Below are positions 38,200 through 45,972 of a stretch of 64,000 nt of DNA, in pieces. The notes under the pieces were generated by a model. That model was given only the letters and a program-made list of their open reading frames with translations, made no database searches and had not been told where the DNA came from. The stretch's first letter is position 1. Each line of letters begins with the position of its first letter. A program made the translations under genes and the position numbers. Origin of the DNA: Thermosynechococcus sp. NK55a (GTDB lineage Bacteria; Cyanobacteriota; Cyanobacteriia; Thermosynechococcales; Thermosynechococcaceae); assembly GCF_000505665.1 (NCBI RefSeq), contig NC_023033.1:496001-560000 (forward strand), in the 5' to 3' direction.

Positions 38200-38301
38200 A
38201 TGGCAGAAGAGATTTTCAATACTGCGGTAATTACGTTTACGCTGGTTCTGGTGGGTTTAGGTGCAGGCTACCTGCTGTTGCGCTTGACCCCAGACGATTA
38301 A
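38200..38301 (+). CDS. petM: Cytochrome b6f complex subunit 7 (PetM)
   Basis: A 33-aa [23 protein letters not shown] followed by [13 protein letters not shown]. One TM helix with an acidic N-terminus and length 33 match the PetM subunit as I recall it from Thermosynechococcus. PetM is a peripheral helix of the b6f complex, which carries electrons from plastoquinol to plastocyanin or cytochrome c6. It is monocistronic, with a possible -10 near TTAGAAT (38167) upstream. It ends 11 bases before the convergent AEC gene. Confidence 0.85.
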   Translation: MAEEIFNTAVITFTLVLVGLGAGYLLLRLTPDD

Positions 38302-38312
38302 GCAAAATGCCC

Positions 38313-39242
38313 CTAGCCGGCAAAGAGCACGAGCCACAGGGGCAATAAAAGAATTAAGACAAAGAGACTGGTCAAAATTAAGCTAGCGGCAAAGGCGCGA
38401 TCTAAGTGATAAACATCGGCTAAGACCAGCGTCATAAAGGCAGGGGGCATCCCTGCTTGGAGTACTATTCCTAGGCGGGGCGGACCCGTAACCCCCATCA
38501 AGGTTAACCCTATCCCCAGCAGCAGCGGCACCAACAGCATCTTGATGCTCAGACAGGGAATAATTCGCTGCCATTGGAGCTTGAGGGGGGCTTCCCCAAG
38601 GCAGATGCCCATATAGATGAGTCCAGCAATCACCATGAACCATGCCAAGGTCAACAGTCCCTGCTGGGCGATCGCCGGTAGGGGATGTTGTCGTAGCAGC
38701 AGTCCGACGCCGACACACCAGAGGGTTGGATTACGGCCAATGTGCCACAGCAGTTTTGGGATGGAAATTGCGCGATCGCCAAAACTGGCCGCCACGCCAA
38801 TGCCAGCACTATAGGAAATGAGGAGTGTTCCCATCAGATCAAAAAACAACGCCCAGCTAAAGTGATGCGGCCCCAACAGTCGCCAAGTCATCGGAAAACC
38901 AATAAAACCCGTGTTGCCCACCATGGTCGCCAAGAGAAAACTGCCCTGCTCCTGCCGAGTGTGAGCAGGATATTGCTGCAACCACAGCCACGCCAAACCG
39001 CCGCCGATTCCCATCCCTAGCCACGCCAACAGGGGAGCGAATGTGCTGTGACCCGCAATTTTGGTTGTGAGAATAAAACTCAATGCCGTTAGGGGCGTCC
39101 CCACCCAGAATAGCCCTTGCGCCAGCCAAGCCCCTGTCTTTGGTGGCAAAAAGCGGCTACTGCCATAACCAATCCCCATGCATAGAAAGACTAATCCGTA
39201 CAGTTCAGCGAGGGTTGGCAGTAGGGTAAGGAGAATTTTCAC
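38313..39242 (-). CDS. AEC-family transporter (auxin efflux carrier type)
   Basis: 309 aa from GTG 39242, with about ten TM helices. The first helix is LLTLLPTLAELYGLVFLCMGIGY. The family-typical GNTGFIGFPM motif is at the fourth helix and QAGMPPAFMTLVLADVY near the end, matching the AEC/PIN-like superfamily. The substrate is unknown (organic acids in bacterial homologues). The frame opens earlier at 39350, but that leader is hydrophilic and overlaps cbiM. The GTG start still overlaps cbiM by 38 bases, so this gene may belong to the Ni/Co operon transcript. Confidence 0.75.
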   Translation of the reverse strand: MKILLTLLPTLAELYGLVFLCMGIGYGSSRFLPPKTGAWLAQGLFWVGTPLTALSFILTTKIAGHSTFAPLLAWLGMGIGGGLAWLWLQQYPAHTRQEQGSFLLATMVGNTGFIGFPMTWRLLGPHHFSWALFFDLMGTLLISYSAGIGVAASFGDRAISIPKLLWHIGRNPTLWCVGVGLLLRQHPLPAIAQQGLLTLAWFMVIAGLIYMGICLGEAPLKLQWQRIIPCLSIKMLLVPLLLGIGLTLMGVTGPPRLGIVLQAGMPPAFMTLVLADVYHLDRAFAASLILTSLFVLILLLPLWLVLFAG

Positions 39243-39891
39243 GGGAAAAGGACAGGCCTTGGGACAGGAATTCGGGCTTGACTTTGGCCAAAAAGACCAG
39301 CAGTGAAGCCGTAACCACTCCCTCCAAGATAGCAAGGGGCAGATGGGCAATCACGATTGCAGTAATGGCTAACCATTCCCGCTGTTGATCCAAGGTTGCT
39401 GGCAAGCTAAGGACAACCACTGCGCTAAAGAGGAAAACCGCCAACAACACTGCCCCGCTGCCCAAAAGAAACCCCAGGAGCGATCGCCCCCTGGGTGGAC
39501 AGCGATGCCACACCCCCCGAAAAACAGCCGCCGCCAGCAGTGCTGGTATCCCCATGATCAGAGCATTGAGGCCAAGGGTGGTCAGGCCACCATGGCCAAA
39601 CATGACTGCCTGTAGAAATAACCCCACCACCACAGCAATCATTGCCCCTTCCCCCAAAAGCACCCCCAAGCTGCCAAGGAATAGGGGATGGACACTGGCG
39701 GGGGGCACTGGAATATAGACAGCGGAAGCCGTGAAAAAAGCGGCTGTCAACAGGGCCAAGCGGGGGACGATCGCCAGCGTGTCCACCGTCGCCCGCTGCA
39801 AACGGCGGCAAGCCCCCCAGAGAAGGCCTCCACTAACGGCGTAGCCCAATCCGCACCACAGAGGCGGAACTAAACCATCGGGGATGTGCAT
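39205..39891 (-). CDS. Energy-coupling factor Ni2+/Co2+ transport protein, CbiM/NikM
   Basis: 228 aa. The mature-type N-terminus MHIPDGLVPP is diagnostic: the His2 amino-terminal region ligates the metal in CbiM/NikM. Hydrophobic helices follow, with HPLFLGSLGVLLGEGAM, FGHGGLTTLGLNALIMGI and AHLPLAILEGVVTASLLVFL, all signatures of the S component. The start ATG overlaps the stop of the upstream nikL-like gene as TAATG. The ATPase (CbiO) and T component (CbiQ) are not in the window. Nickel (urease, hydrogenase) or cobalt (B12) cannot be told apart here. Confidence 0.9.
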   Translation of the reverse strand: MHIPDGLVPPLWCGLGYAVSGGLLWGACRRLQRATVDTLAIVPRLALLTAAFFTASAVYIPVPPASVHPLFLGSLGVLLGEGAMIAVVVGLFLQAVMFGHGGLTTLGLNALIMGIPALLAAAVFRGVWHRCPPRGRSLLGFLLGSGAVLLAVFLFSAVVVLSLPATLDQQREWLAITAIVIAHLPLAILEGVVTASLLVFLAKVKPEFLSQGLSFSRENSPYPTANPR

Positions 39892-40370
39892 TACTCCACC
39901 TGTACTCGCCGTCGTGACCACGCAAAGCAAGCAGTGCCAATGGCACCCCACAGCACCGCCAAGACCATGACGGTGATTTGCGCAGGGGTGTATTGACTCA
40001 GGGAAACGGTTGCTGGCACCTTTGGAGCAACCGCAATCGCTGCTGCCGTTGTTGTTTGCCCCTGCGGCGCGACCGCAATGGTCAGCAATCCCCCATGACC
40101 GGCTTGGCGTACCTGTACCTGCCACTGACCGGGGCGATCCGGGACAAACTGAAATTCCCCTTGGGCATTGGTGGTACCACTGATAACGGCTGTTTGGGGG
40201 CGATCGGGGGCAAAGACTTGCACCCTAGCATCTGCCAGCGGTTGACCACTGTCGTACCTCGCTGTAATGCGAATGACCTGTTGGGGTTCGTAGTGCAAAT
40301 CCACCCCATGGGCAAGGGCTTTGGGAACCACAAATCCGAGGATGGCACCGCTCACTAAAATGGTCTTCAT
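39891..40370 (-). CDS. NikL-like periplasmic-loop membrane protein of a Ni/Co transporter
   Basis: 159 aa: an N-terminal signal or anchor (ILVSGAILGFVVPKALAHG), a beta-sandwich domain (residues 25-105, with AHGVDLHYEP, DSGQPLADARVQVFAP and GEFQFVPDRPGQWQV), and a C-terminal TM helix (ITVMVLAVLWGAIGTACFAW). This is the plan of NikL/NikN-type extra subunits and of DUF4198-like proteins found beside cbiM/nikM. Its start overlaps the stop of the lipoprotein gene (ATGA) and its stop overlaps cbiM (TAATG), so the three are translationally coupled. Confidence 0.75.
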   Translation of the reverse strand: MKTILVSGAILGFVVPKALAHGVDLHYEPQQVIRITARYDSGQPLADARVQVFAPDRPQTAVISGTTNAQGEFQFVPDRPGQWQVQVRQAGHGGLLTIAVAPQGQTTTAAAIAVAPKVPATVSLSQYTPAQITVMVLAVLWGAIGTACFAWSRRRVQVE

Positions 40371-41140
40371 AAGGAAACCTCCCGACAGTGACCTTCACCC
40401 ACATGCCCCAGACTCCCGAGGGCTTTGCGCAGTGTTTCCACCTCTTGGGGGCTGAGTCTTTGCTGTAATCCTGCCCAATCAACCCTGACTCCCTCAGGGG
40501 TAGCGATCGCGGCAAAGGGGTCAAAACCCACCGCATCTCGATTGATCTCTGTGCTTGGTGGTTCAGCCCCATCCCCAAAAAGATGATCAAAGTGCAGTGT
40601 GATCTCTACATCAGCAGTGCTATTGGCTGCCACAATCCCCTTGCGCTGATCGCCAATGTAGTCGCCACAAACAAATGCCAAGGGCTGATCCAACCTAATG
40701 TTAAAGGGCACCCTGACACCGCCTCGTTGTGCTGTGCCCACCAGTTGTAAGCTGGGTGGAACAGTCTGCCACTGCAGGGCATTGAAGTGACCCACTGCCG
40801 CCACAGCACTGCCCCCCAGGGGACGCTCATCCCCCACCAAATCCACCGTCACTGGATCGCTAAAGACAACCGTGACTTCACTTTTGGGGCGATCGCCCCC
40901 CTCAGGATCGAAGGGGGGATTAGTTTGATAGGCAGTCACCCTTCCTAAGGTTAAATACACATGGTCAAACTGAAGCTGCCAGCCATCTTTGGTTGTCCAT
41001 CCCGTTTGCAAGCGTTCTTCGCCATTGGCATAGAGCTGCAAAGTCCCCTTTTGTGAGGCTGGGGCACAACTTGCCAGTAGTGCTGTACTTAAAATGATGA
41101 CCGTCCCTAAACGTTGGTACAAATTCATTTGTTTGCTCAC
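40367..41140 (-). CDS. Lipoprotein associated with Ni/Co uptake, function unknown
   Basis: 257 aa (or 253 from ATG 41128). A type II signal peptide ends at LLASC, the lipidated Cys at about residue 25. The mature domain is beta-rich, with LQLYANGEERLQTGW, FDHVYLTLGRVTAY, VDLVGDE and EITLHFDHLFGDG. It has several Asp/His/Glu positions that could ligate a metal. It is first in the operon with nikL-like and cbiM. A metal-capture role is an inference from context only. Confidence 0.6.
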   Translation of the reverse strand: MSKQMNLYQRLGTVIILSTALLASCAPASQKGTLQLYANGEERLQTGWTTKDGWQLQFDHVYLTLGRVTAYQTNPPFDPEGGDRPKSEVTVVFSDPVTVDLVGDERPLGGSAVAAVGHFNALQWQTVPPSLQLVGTAQRGGVRVPFNIRLDQPLAFVCGDYIGDQRKGIVAANSTADVEITLHFDHLFGDGAEPPSTEINRDAVGFDPFAAIATPEGVRVDWAGLQQRLSPQEVETLRKALGSLGHVGEGHCREVSL

Positions 41141-41164
41141 CCCGAAAAAGCCCCAGAAAGAGCA

Positions 41165-41246
41165 CCTCTGTAGCCAGTGGCAAAAGCCGTAAAGACCCCT
41201 TTCCTACCTTAGAAGGCGCGGCATCGGTTCTACAATGCACCAGAGG
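41165..41246 (-). promoter_or_regulatory. Possible structured leader of the Ni/Co operon
   Basis: In the 148-bp gap upstream of the lipoprotein gene the minus strand can pair CCTCT with AGAGG (plus-strand arms 41165-41170 and 41241-41246) and GTAG with CTAC just inside. The enclosed segment reads GGTGCATTGTAGAACC ... GCCACTGGC. A few boxes recall a degenerate cobalamin-type riboswitch, but the core order is not convincing, so I only flag a structured leader. Confidence 0.22.
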
Positions 41247-41288
41247 GGGATAGCGTGACGGTATAGTGTCTTTACAGAACGGGATTTG

Positions 41289-41885
41289 ATGGAGCAGAAA
41301 ATGAAACAGGTCTGGGGTTGGTTAGGACTTGTCCTACTGTTGTGGGGACTGTGGACCGCACCGAGTTGGGCGGGGTTACAAGACGATCGCTACGATGGGA
41401 ATATCTTTGCTCTTTATGCTGGCAATGGCTCCTTGGTGCCCCCCAAAGTGACCCTCGAGAAATCGCGCCAGAGCGATCGCGCCACGTTGCTGCTGTTTTA
41501 TGTCAACGATAGCCGCGACTGCAAGCAGTTTGCCTCCACCATTTCCCAGTTGCAAGGCTACTATGGTCGCGCCACGGATTTTATCGCCATTGATGTGGAT
41601 GCCTTGCCCTTTGGGGCGCAGTTCTCCCCCAATGAAGCGGGCTACTACTACAAAGGCCGGGTGCCGCAAACCCTGATTTTTGATCGTCAAGGGCAATTGC
41701 GGCAGGAATTTATCGGTACCGTGCCCTTTGAAACCCTCGATGACACCTTGCGGGAAGTCTTTGACCTGCTGCCGCGCTCTCAATCTTTGGAACTGCGGCC
41801 GCACCCTGTAAATGAAATTAATGTGGAACTGGCGCCCCCCACACCCCTTCAAGGGCAGAATCCGTCCAAAGGAGCGCTACAGTAA
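41289..41885 (+). CDS. Thioredoxin-fold lumenal/periplasmic protein
   Basis: 198 aa from ATG 41289. The N-terminal signal peptide is GWLGLVLLLWGLWTAPSWAG. The mature part reads DDRYDGNIFALYAGNGSLVP, then LLLFYVNDSRDCKQFASTIS with one Cys in place of the CxxC pair, FIAIDVDAL, and KGRVPQTLIFDRQGQL with the cis-Pro, which together make a thioredoxin fold. I associate it with the cyanobacterial protein linked to photosystem I accumulation on the thylakoid, but that link is from memory and uncertain. The lone Cys argues against disulfide reductase chemistry. Confidence 0.7.
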   Translation: MEQKMKQVWGWLGLVLLLWGLWTAPSWAGLQDDRYDGNIFALYAGNGSLVPPKVTLEKSRQSDRATLLLFYVNDSRDCKQFASTISQLQGYYGRATDFIAIDVDALPFGAQFSPNEAGYYYKGRVPQTLIFDRQGQLRQEFIGTVPFETLDDTLREVFDLLPRSQSLELRPHPVNEINVELAPPTPLQGQNPSKGALQ

Positions 41886-41911
41886 AAGTGAGCCTTGCAG
41901 CGAGGTCAACC

Positions 41912-42097
41912 ATGGAATTATCCACACTACAAGAACGTCTGGCCATTGTTTTAGCGAAGCGAGAGAGCCTTAAAAAGCTTTTGGAACTCCCCGGTAATGG
42001 CACCCTCAGGATTGACATTGAATCCGCCCTCGCGGAACTGGATGAATTGATGAGCGACTTCAAGCGCACCTTTCCTGACCTCGACATTTCTACCTAG
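41912..42097 (+). CDS. Small helical protein, unknown function
   Basis: 61 aa from ATG 41912. The peptide is mostly one long amphipathic helix: MELSTLQERLAIVLAKRESL followed by KKLLELPGNGTLRIDIESAL and an acidic end. It has no Cys and no TM. It lies 26 bases after the thioredoxin-fold gene and 10 bases before the dienelactone hydrolase, so it is probably part of that transcript. No family recognised. The GTG-initiated longer frame from 41888 is less likely. Confidence 0.6.
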   Translation: MELSTLQERLAIVLAKRESLKKLLELPGNGTLRIDIESALAELDELMSDFKRTFPDLDIST

Positions 42098-42107
42098 GAG
42101 GTTCACG

Positions 42108-42857
42108 ATGGTGGAGATGACTAGTCGTTGGGTCAAGGTCGTCAATGGCGAGCTGCTGATTGATGCCTACTTAGCAGAGCCAGTGGCTGCCGGCCGCTAT
42201 CCAGCAGTGATTGTCTTTCAGGAAATTTTTGGCGTCAATGCCCATATCCGCGATGTGACCGAACGCATTGCCCGCGAAGGCTATGTGGCGATCGCCCCCG
42301 CCCTTTACCAACGCTTTGCCCCCGGCTTTGAAACGGGCTACACTGCGGCTGATATTGATTTGGGGCGACAGTACAAAAACCAAACCAAAGCCGAGGAACT
42401 CCTCAGTGACACCCAAGCCACCATTGCCTATCTGCGTGGCCTCGAAAAGGTGGATAGAGATGCCATTGGTACGATTGGCTTTTGCTTTGGGGGGCATGTG
42501 GCCTATCTGGTGGCCCAGTTGCCGGACATTAAAGCCACGGCCTCATTCTACGGTGCTGGGATTACAACCATGACCCCCGGCGGTGGCCTACCCACGATTG
42601 AAATTACACCCAAAATTCGCGGTACGCTCTATGCCTTCTTTGGCGATCGCGACCAAAGTATTCCCATGGAGCAGGTGAAACAAATTGAAACAGCGCTGCG
42701 CCACCATGGCATTCGCCACCACATCTTCATCTATCCTGCGGATCATGGCTTTTTCTGCGATCAACGGGAGAGCTACGATGCAGCAGCAGCGCGGGATGCC
42801 TGGGAACAGGTGAAAGAACTCTTCAACACCGTCCTACGGCAGCAATCGCGACAATGA
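42108..42857 (+). CDS. Dienelactone hydrolase family protein
   Basis: 249 aa with an alpha/beta hydrolase fold. The nucleophile elbow is IGFCFGGHVAYL, so the nucleophile is Cys, as in dienelactone hydrolase. Asp is in FGDRDQSIPMEQV and His in YPADHGFFCDQ. Cyanobacterial members are widespread and rarely linked to aromatic degradation; a lactonase or esterase role is the safe reading. A strong TAGGAGG ribosome-binding site sits ahead of ATG 42108. Confidence 0.9.
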   Translation: MVEMTSRWVKVVNGELLIDAYLAEPVAAGRYPAVIVFQEIFGVNAHIRDVTERIAREGYVAIAPALYQRFAPGFETGYTAADIDLGRQYKNQTKAEELLSDTQATIAYLRGLEKVDRDAIGTIGFCFGGHVAYLVAQLPDIKATASFYGAGITTMTPGGGLPTIEITPKIRGTLYAFFGDRDQSIPMEQVKQIETALRHHGIRHHIFIYPADHGFFCDQRESYDAAAARDAWEQVKELFNTVLRQQSRQ

Positions 42858-42881
42858 AAGTCCTTTTCACAAGGATGCAAC

Positions 42882-43001
42882 ATGCTCAACACTCTGAAAG
42901 CCACCCTCAGAGAGGCTCAAAGCTCCTTGACATCCCCTGTGTTGTCGAAGAGGGCTGTGTTACCTCATCTTTACAGAACCTTTACAGAACCTTTACTTTG
43001 A
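42882..43001 (+). CDS. Possible 39-aa small ORF
   Basis: ATG 42882 is preceded by AAGGA at good spacing. The frame encodes MLNTLKATLREAQSSLTSPV and continues to a TGA at 42999-43001. The N-terminal part could be an amphipathic helix. It lies in the 310-bp gap 42858-43167 and overlaps a three-copy CTTTACAG repeat. Coding status is uncertain, as one good ribosome-binding site is its only support. Confidence 0.25.
   Translation: MLNTLKATLREAQSSLTSPVLSKRAVLPHLYRTFTEPLL
42969..42998 (+). promoter_or_regulatory. Three tandem 8-bp repeats spaced by 3 bp, Pho-box-like
   Basis: CTTTACAG (42969-42976), AAC, CTTTACAG (42980-42987), AAC, CTTTACTT (42991-42998). Cyanobacterial SphR/PhoB boxes are tandem 8-bp repeats separated by 3 bp, with a core like CTTAACCT. 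The spacing fits exactly, the base match only loosely. A possible -10 (TATAGTATAAAT) lies near 43051, upstream of the gene at 43168. Confidence 0.4.
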
Positions 43002-43167
43002 TGTCGTTGTTTGATGTAGTTGCAGCAGCATGGGTTCAATACAAAGGGCTATAGTATAAATAATTAAGTTGGGTTCGGCACTGTTCCCCCTTACCTAAAC
43101 AATACCAAAGACATTTGTCAAAATTTAAGATTTTTTACAAAAATCTTCATCCCCACTGTTGCTGTCT

Positions 43168-43830
43168 ATGACTACTCCTACCCACAAAGTCCTACTGAAG
43201 CAGGGAGCTCTTGTTCTCAAACAGTGTAAAAAAGCGCTTTTTGAAGGGAATATGGCTGTGCTTCAGCAGCAGGCACGCATTTTACAAGTCGCAGCAGTGG
43301 CATCACGACAAACGCTGATTGAGGCAGAAGCTCGACTCTTGGAGCAGGCGGCCCAGCAAAATCAACCCCGCCGGGCGGCGGAAATTCTCATGAAAATCAA
43401 GGAGTGTTTGGTTGCCCTAGCGGGAGATCGGCGTGATTTTGAGAGCCTGCCGGGCGTGACAGCAGAGACTGAGGCACATCCGAAAAAGCCCGCCGCTGCC
43501 CAGCGTCCCCATGATGACAGCTACACGAAGCGCTTGGGGAACTATCTCGTCGAGGCAGAATTGGTGACACCGGCGCAAATTGAAGTCGCCTTAGCAGATC
43601 AGCGAGCCACAGGGGCAAGACTTGGCGATATTTTGGTGGCACGGGGATGGGTACGCAGGGGCACAATTGAGTTCATCATGGAGCGGGTGATTTTGCCTGA
43701 TCGCCGTCGTCAGGAGGCAGAAGCCGCCTCCTCGCCATCAACTTCTCCAGCGGCTCAATCACCTCGGACACCCCCTGCCAATACATCATCAGTGCATGAG
43801 CGAGCAACCTTCATTGATAGCGGCTATTGA
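43168..43830 (+). CDS. Protein with MshEN/GspE-N-like domain, unknown role
   Basis: 220 aa from ATG 43168. Residues 1-80 form a helical region (VLKQCKKALFEGNMAVLQQQ and following). Residues 115-175 read KRLGNYLVEAELVTPAQIEV, then RATGARLGDILVARGW, the repeat style of MshEN/type II secretion GspE N-terminal domains, some of which bind cyclic-di-GMP. The C-terminal tail is Ser/Thr/Pro-rich and disordered. A signalling or pilus/secretion adaptor is plausible. The upstream leader contains the Pho-box-like repeats. Confidence 0.6.
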   Translation: MTTPTHKVLLKQGALVLKQCKKALFEGNMAVLQQQARILQVAAVASRQTLIEAEARLLEQAAQQNQPRRAAEILMKIKECLVALAGDRRDFESLPGVTAETEAHPKKPAAAQRPHDDSYTKRLGNYLVEAELVTPAQIEVALADQRATGARLGDILVARGWVRRGTIEFIMERVILPDRRRQEAEAASSPSTSPAAQSPRTPPANTSSVHERATFIDSGY

Positions 43831-43854
43831 GGTTTTCTGTTAAGGAGATACCCT

Positions 43855-44223
43855 GTGGCGATCGCGTATTCTCCGAAGGTTTTGGCACGGGCCGATCGCG
43901 CCCTGCGCTGTAGTCCCTTTTTGCCGCCCTTGTTTCAAACAATGCAGCAGCGGAGTGTAGCGCTTTTAGAAATTGCTGGAGCGGCGGGTCTCAAATCCGG
44001 ATTCACGCGATCGCCTTTGCCCGCGCTCGTAGCAGAAGCAGAATTGGACTGGTTGATCCGCGTCGGTTTACTGCGCCGCGAAGTAGACGGCCAAGGCCTC
44101 ACCGATCGCTACCGCCTCACTCCCTTGGGGCAACAGTTAATTCAAAACTATCGCCAACCCACATGGTCGGCCTCTTGGGGCGATCGCTGGCGCAATCAAC
44201 TCAGCCGCTGGTGGGGAATGTAA
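43855..44223 (+). CDS. Cyanobacterial conserved protein, Npun_F0494-like
   Basis: 122 aa from GTG 43855, with TAAGGAGA ahead of it. YSPKVLARADRALRCSPF near the start, then a winged-helix-like run (LVAEAELDWLIRVGLLRREV, LTDRYRLTPLGQQLI). The wHTH-style end (TPLGQ) suggests DNA or protein binding. I associate the pattern with a conserved cyanobacterial family of unknown function. It starts 24 bases after the preceding gene, so it is probably in the same operon, and lies just upstream of acsF. Confidence 0.6.
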   Translation: MAIAYSPKVLARADRALRCSPFLPPLFQTMQQRSVALLEIAGAAGLKSGFTRSPLPALVAEAELDWLIRVGLLRREVDGQGLTDRYRLTPLGQQLIQNYRQPTWSASWGDRWRNQLSRWWGM

Positions 44224-44273
44224 CGGTTCTGTAACGACCTGTAACGCATCGGTGATTTTCGCTACCATGCTCT

Positions 44274-45452
44274 ATGAGTGCCGTTAGCAAAAGCGAGACG
44301 CAGCTTTTTATGGTCAATACCGTCGCCAAACCACAGTTTGAAGAACTGCGGCCGGGTATCAAAGCCCCTGCCAAAGAAACCATCCTCACGCCCCGCTTCT
44401 ACACCACCGACTTTGAAGCGATGGCCAACATGGATATTACTGAAAACAAAGCAGAACTTGAGGCCATCCTTGAGGAATTCCGCTGCGACTACAACCGCCA
44501 CCATTTTGTGCGGGACGAAGAATTTGAACAGTCTTGGGATCACATTGATGGCGAAACTCGCCAGTTATTCATTGAATTTTTGGAGCGCTCCTGCACAGCC
44601 GAATTTTCTGGCTTTCTCCTCTACAAAGAACTCAGCCGCAAGCTCAAGGATCGCAACCCCCTACTGGCGGAGTGCTTTGCCCTTATGTCTCGCGATGAAG
44701 CCCGCCACGCTGGGTTCCTCAACAAAGCCATGGCTGACTTTAACCTGTCCTTGGATTTGGGCTTTTTGACCCAGCACCGCAGCTACACCTACTTTGAACC
44801 GGAATTCATCTTCTACGCTACCTACCTCTCTGAGAAGATTGGCTACTGGCGCTACATTACGATTTACCGCCATCTGGAGAAGCACCCCGAACATCGCATC
44901 TATCCCATCTTCCGCTTCTTTGAAAACTGGTGCCAAGACGAAAACCGCCACGGTGACTTTTTTGATGCCGTGATGCGTTCCCAACCGCAAATGCTGGATC
45001 GGCCACGCACCTTCTGGCAAAAGATTAAGGAAATCCCCCTCTCCCTCTCTGGTCAGAAATGGGCACGCTACTTCATGGTCTGCTGGCTACCACCAAAACT
45101 GTGGTGCCGCTTCTTCCTGCTGTCGGTCTTTGCCACAATGTATCTCAACGATTTGCAGCGGTCGAAGTTCTATGCTGCTATTGGCTTGGATGCCCGCGAG
45201 TACGATCGCGAGGTCATTGCCAAAACCAATGAAACCGCAGGCCGTGTTTTCCCGGTGATTCTCGATGTCGATCATCCAGAATTTTATCAGCGGTTAGAGC
45301 GGTGTGTCGAAAACAACGCTAAGCTCACAGAAATTGCCAAGCAAAACGGGGGCTTCCTCAAGAAACTTCCCCTTTATCTGTCAAATCTGTGGCAGATGAT
45401 CAAGTTATTCTTAATCCCCACCAAGGAACCGACACCAGTTACTGTGCGTTAA
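44274..45452 (+). CDS. acsF: Mg-protoporphyrin IX monomethyl ester oxidative cyclase
   Basis: This 392-aa O2-dependent cyclase forms the isocyclic ring of chlorophyll (with Ycf54 as partner). The diiron ligands are in ExxH motifs: [16 protein letters not shown] near residue 145 and [13 protein letters not shown] near residue 225, with further Glu in [30 protein letters not shown] and the rest match AcsF/ChlA. ATG 44310 ([10 protein letters not shown]) is an alternative start that brings the length nearer the family norm. A strong hairpin terminator follows at 45491. Confidence 0.95.
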   Translation: MSAVSKSETQLFMVNTVAKPQFEELRPGIKAPAKETILTPRFYTTDFEAMANMDITENKAELEAILEEFRCDYNRHHFVRDEEFEQSWDHIDGETRQLFIEFLERSCTAEFSGFLLYKELSRKLKDRNPLLAECFALMSRDEARHAGFLNKAMADFNLSLDLGFLTQHRSYTYFEPEFIFYATYLSEKIGYWRYITIYRHLEKHPEHRIYPIFRFFENWCQDENRHGDFFDAVMRSQPQMLDRPRTFWQKIKEIPLSLSGQKWARYFMVCWLPPKLWCRFFLLSVFATMYLNDLQRSKFYAAIGLDAREYDREVIAKTNETAGRVFPVILDVDHPEFYQRLERCVENNAKLTEIAKQNGGFLKKLPLYLSNLWQMIKLFLIPTKEPTPVTVR

Positions 45453-45490
45453 TTTCTTCCCTTGGTTAGAAATTAGTGTGATCTCCATGG

Positions 45491-45517
45491 GTTGAGTCTG
45501 CGGACTCAACTTTTTTT
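45491..45517 (+). terminator. Rho-independent terminator of acsF
   Basis: GTTGAGTC (45491-45498), loop TGCG, GACTCAAC (45503-45510), then TTTTTTT. A perfect 8-bp stem 38 bases after the acsF stop. Confidence 0.85.
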
Positions 45518-45723
45518 ATTTTTCCTACGATTGATATCCGTATTATTACGGAGTATTGCGGGAGTATGAAAAGAATCTAAAAGCAGTTTTGACCACTGGG
45601 GATCGCTAAAACTCACTTCCTAGGCCCCTTTGACCCTGTGATCGCTGAAAAAGTCCCTGAGGACAATTTCATAGGATGGAAGGTAGAGAGTCTAAAGATT
45701 TTACTTCGGAGTTGATCCCCGCG

Positions 45724-45972
45724 ATGGATAGCCCAATTGTCACTCCCACAACTTGCCGCTTTTGTCGCTTTTATTATTCCGAAGGGCGACGCGGTGGTAC
45801 CTGCGAAAAACTGAATGTGCCAGTGCGGGGATTTTGGCGGGCCTGTCCCTTGGGGGCAGCCATCCCTGCCCGTGGGAATGAGCCAGCGATCGCCGCCAGA
45901 CCATCAACCACTGCTAGGCCGTTGAGTGCGTTCGTATTTTTCTCTGGGGATGATCCCGAAGCCATTGCGTAA
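45724..45972 (+). CDS. Small four-Cys protein, conserved-looking, unknown function
   Basis: 82 aa from ATG 45724. Cys pattern CRFCRFYYSEGRRGGTCEKL, then VRGFWRACPLG, a CxxC...C...C arrangement that could hold zinc or an iron-sulphur cluster. The C-terminal half is low-complexity and polar. Proteins with this CxxC-FYYSEGRRGGTCEKLNVPV core occur widely in cyanobacteria as I recall. The 3' end overlaps the convergent PfkB gene by 59 bases. Confidence 0.6.
   Translation: MDSPIVTPTTCRFCRFYYSEGRRGGTCEKLNVPVRGFWRACPLGAAIPARGNEPAIAARPSTTARPLSAFVFFSGDDPEAIA

Noticed and set aside
41221-41260. Full cobalamin riboswitch upstream of the Ni/Co operon
   Set aside because: Box order and spacing do not match the aptamer; kept only as a weak structured-leader note.
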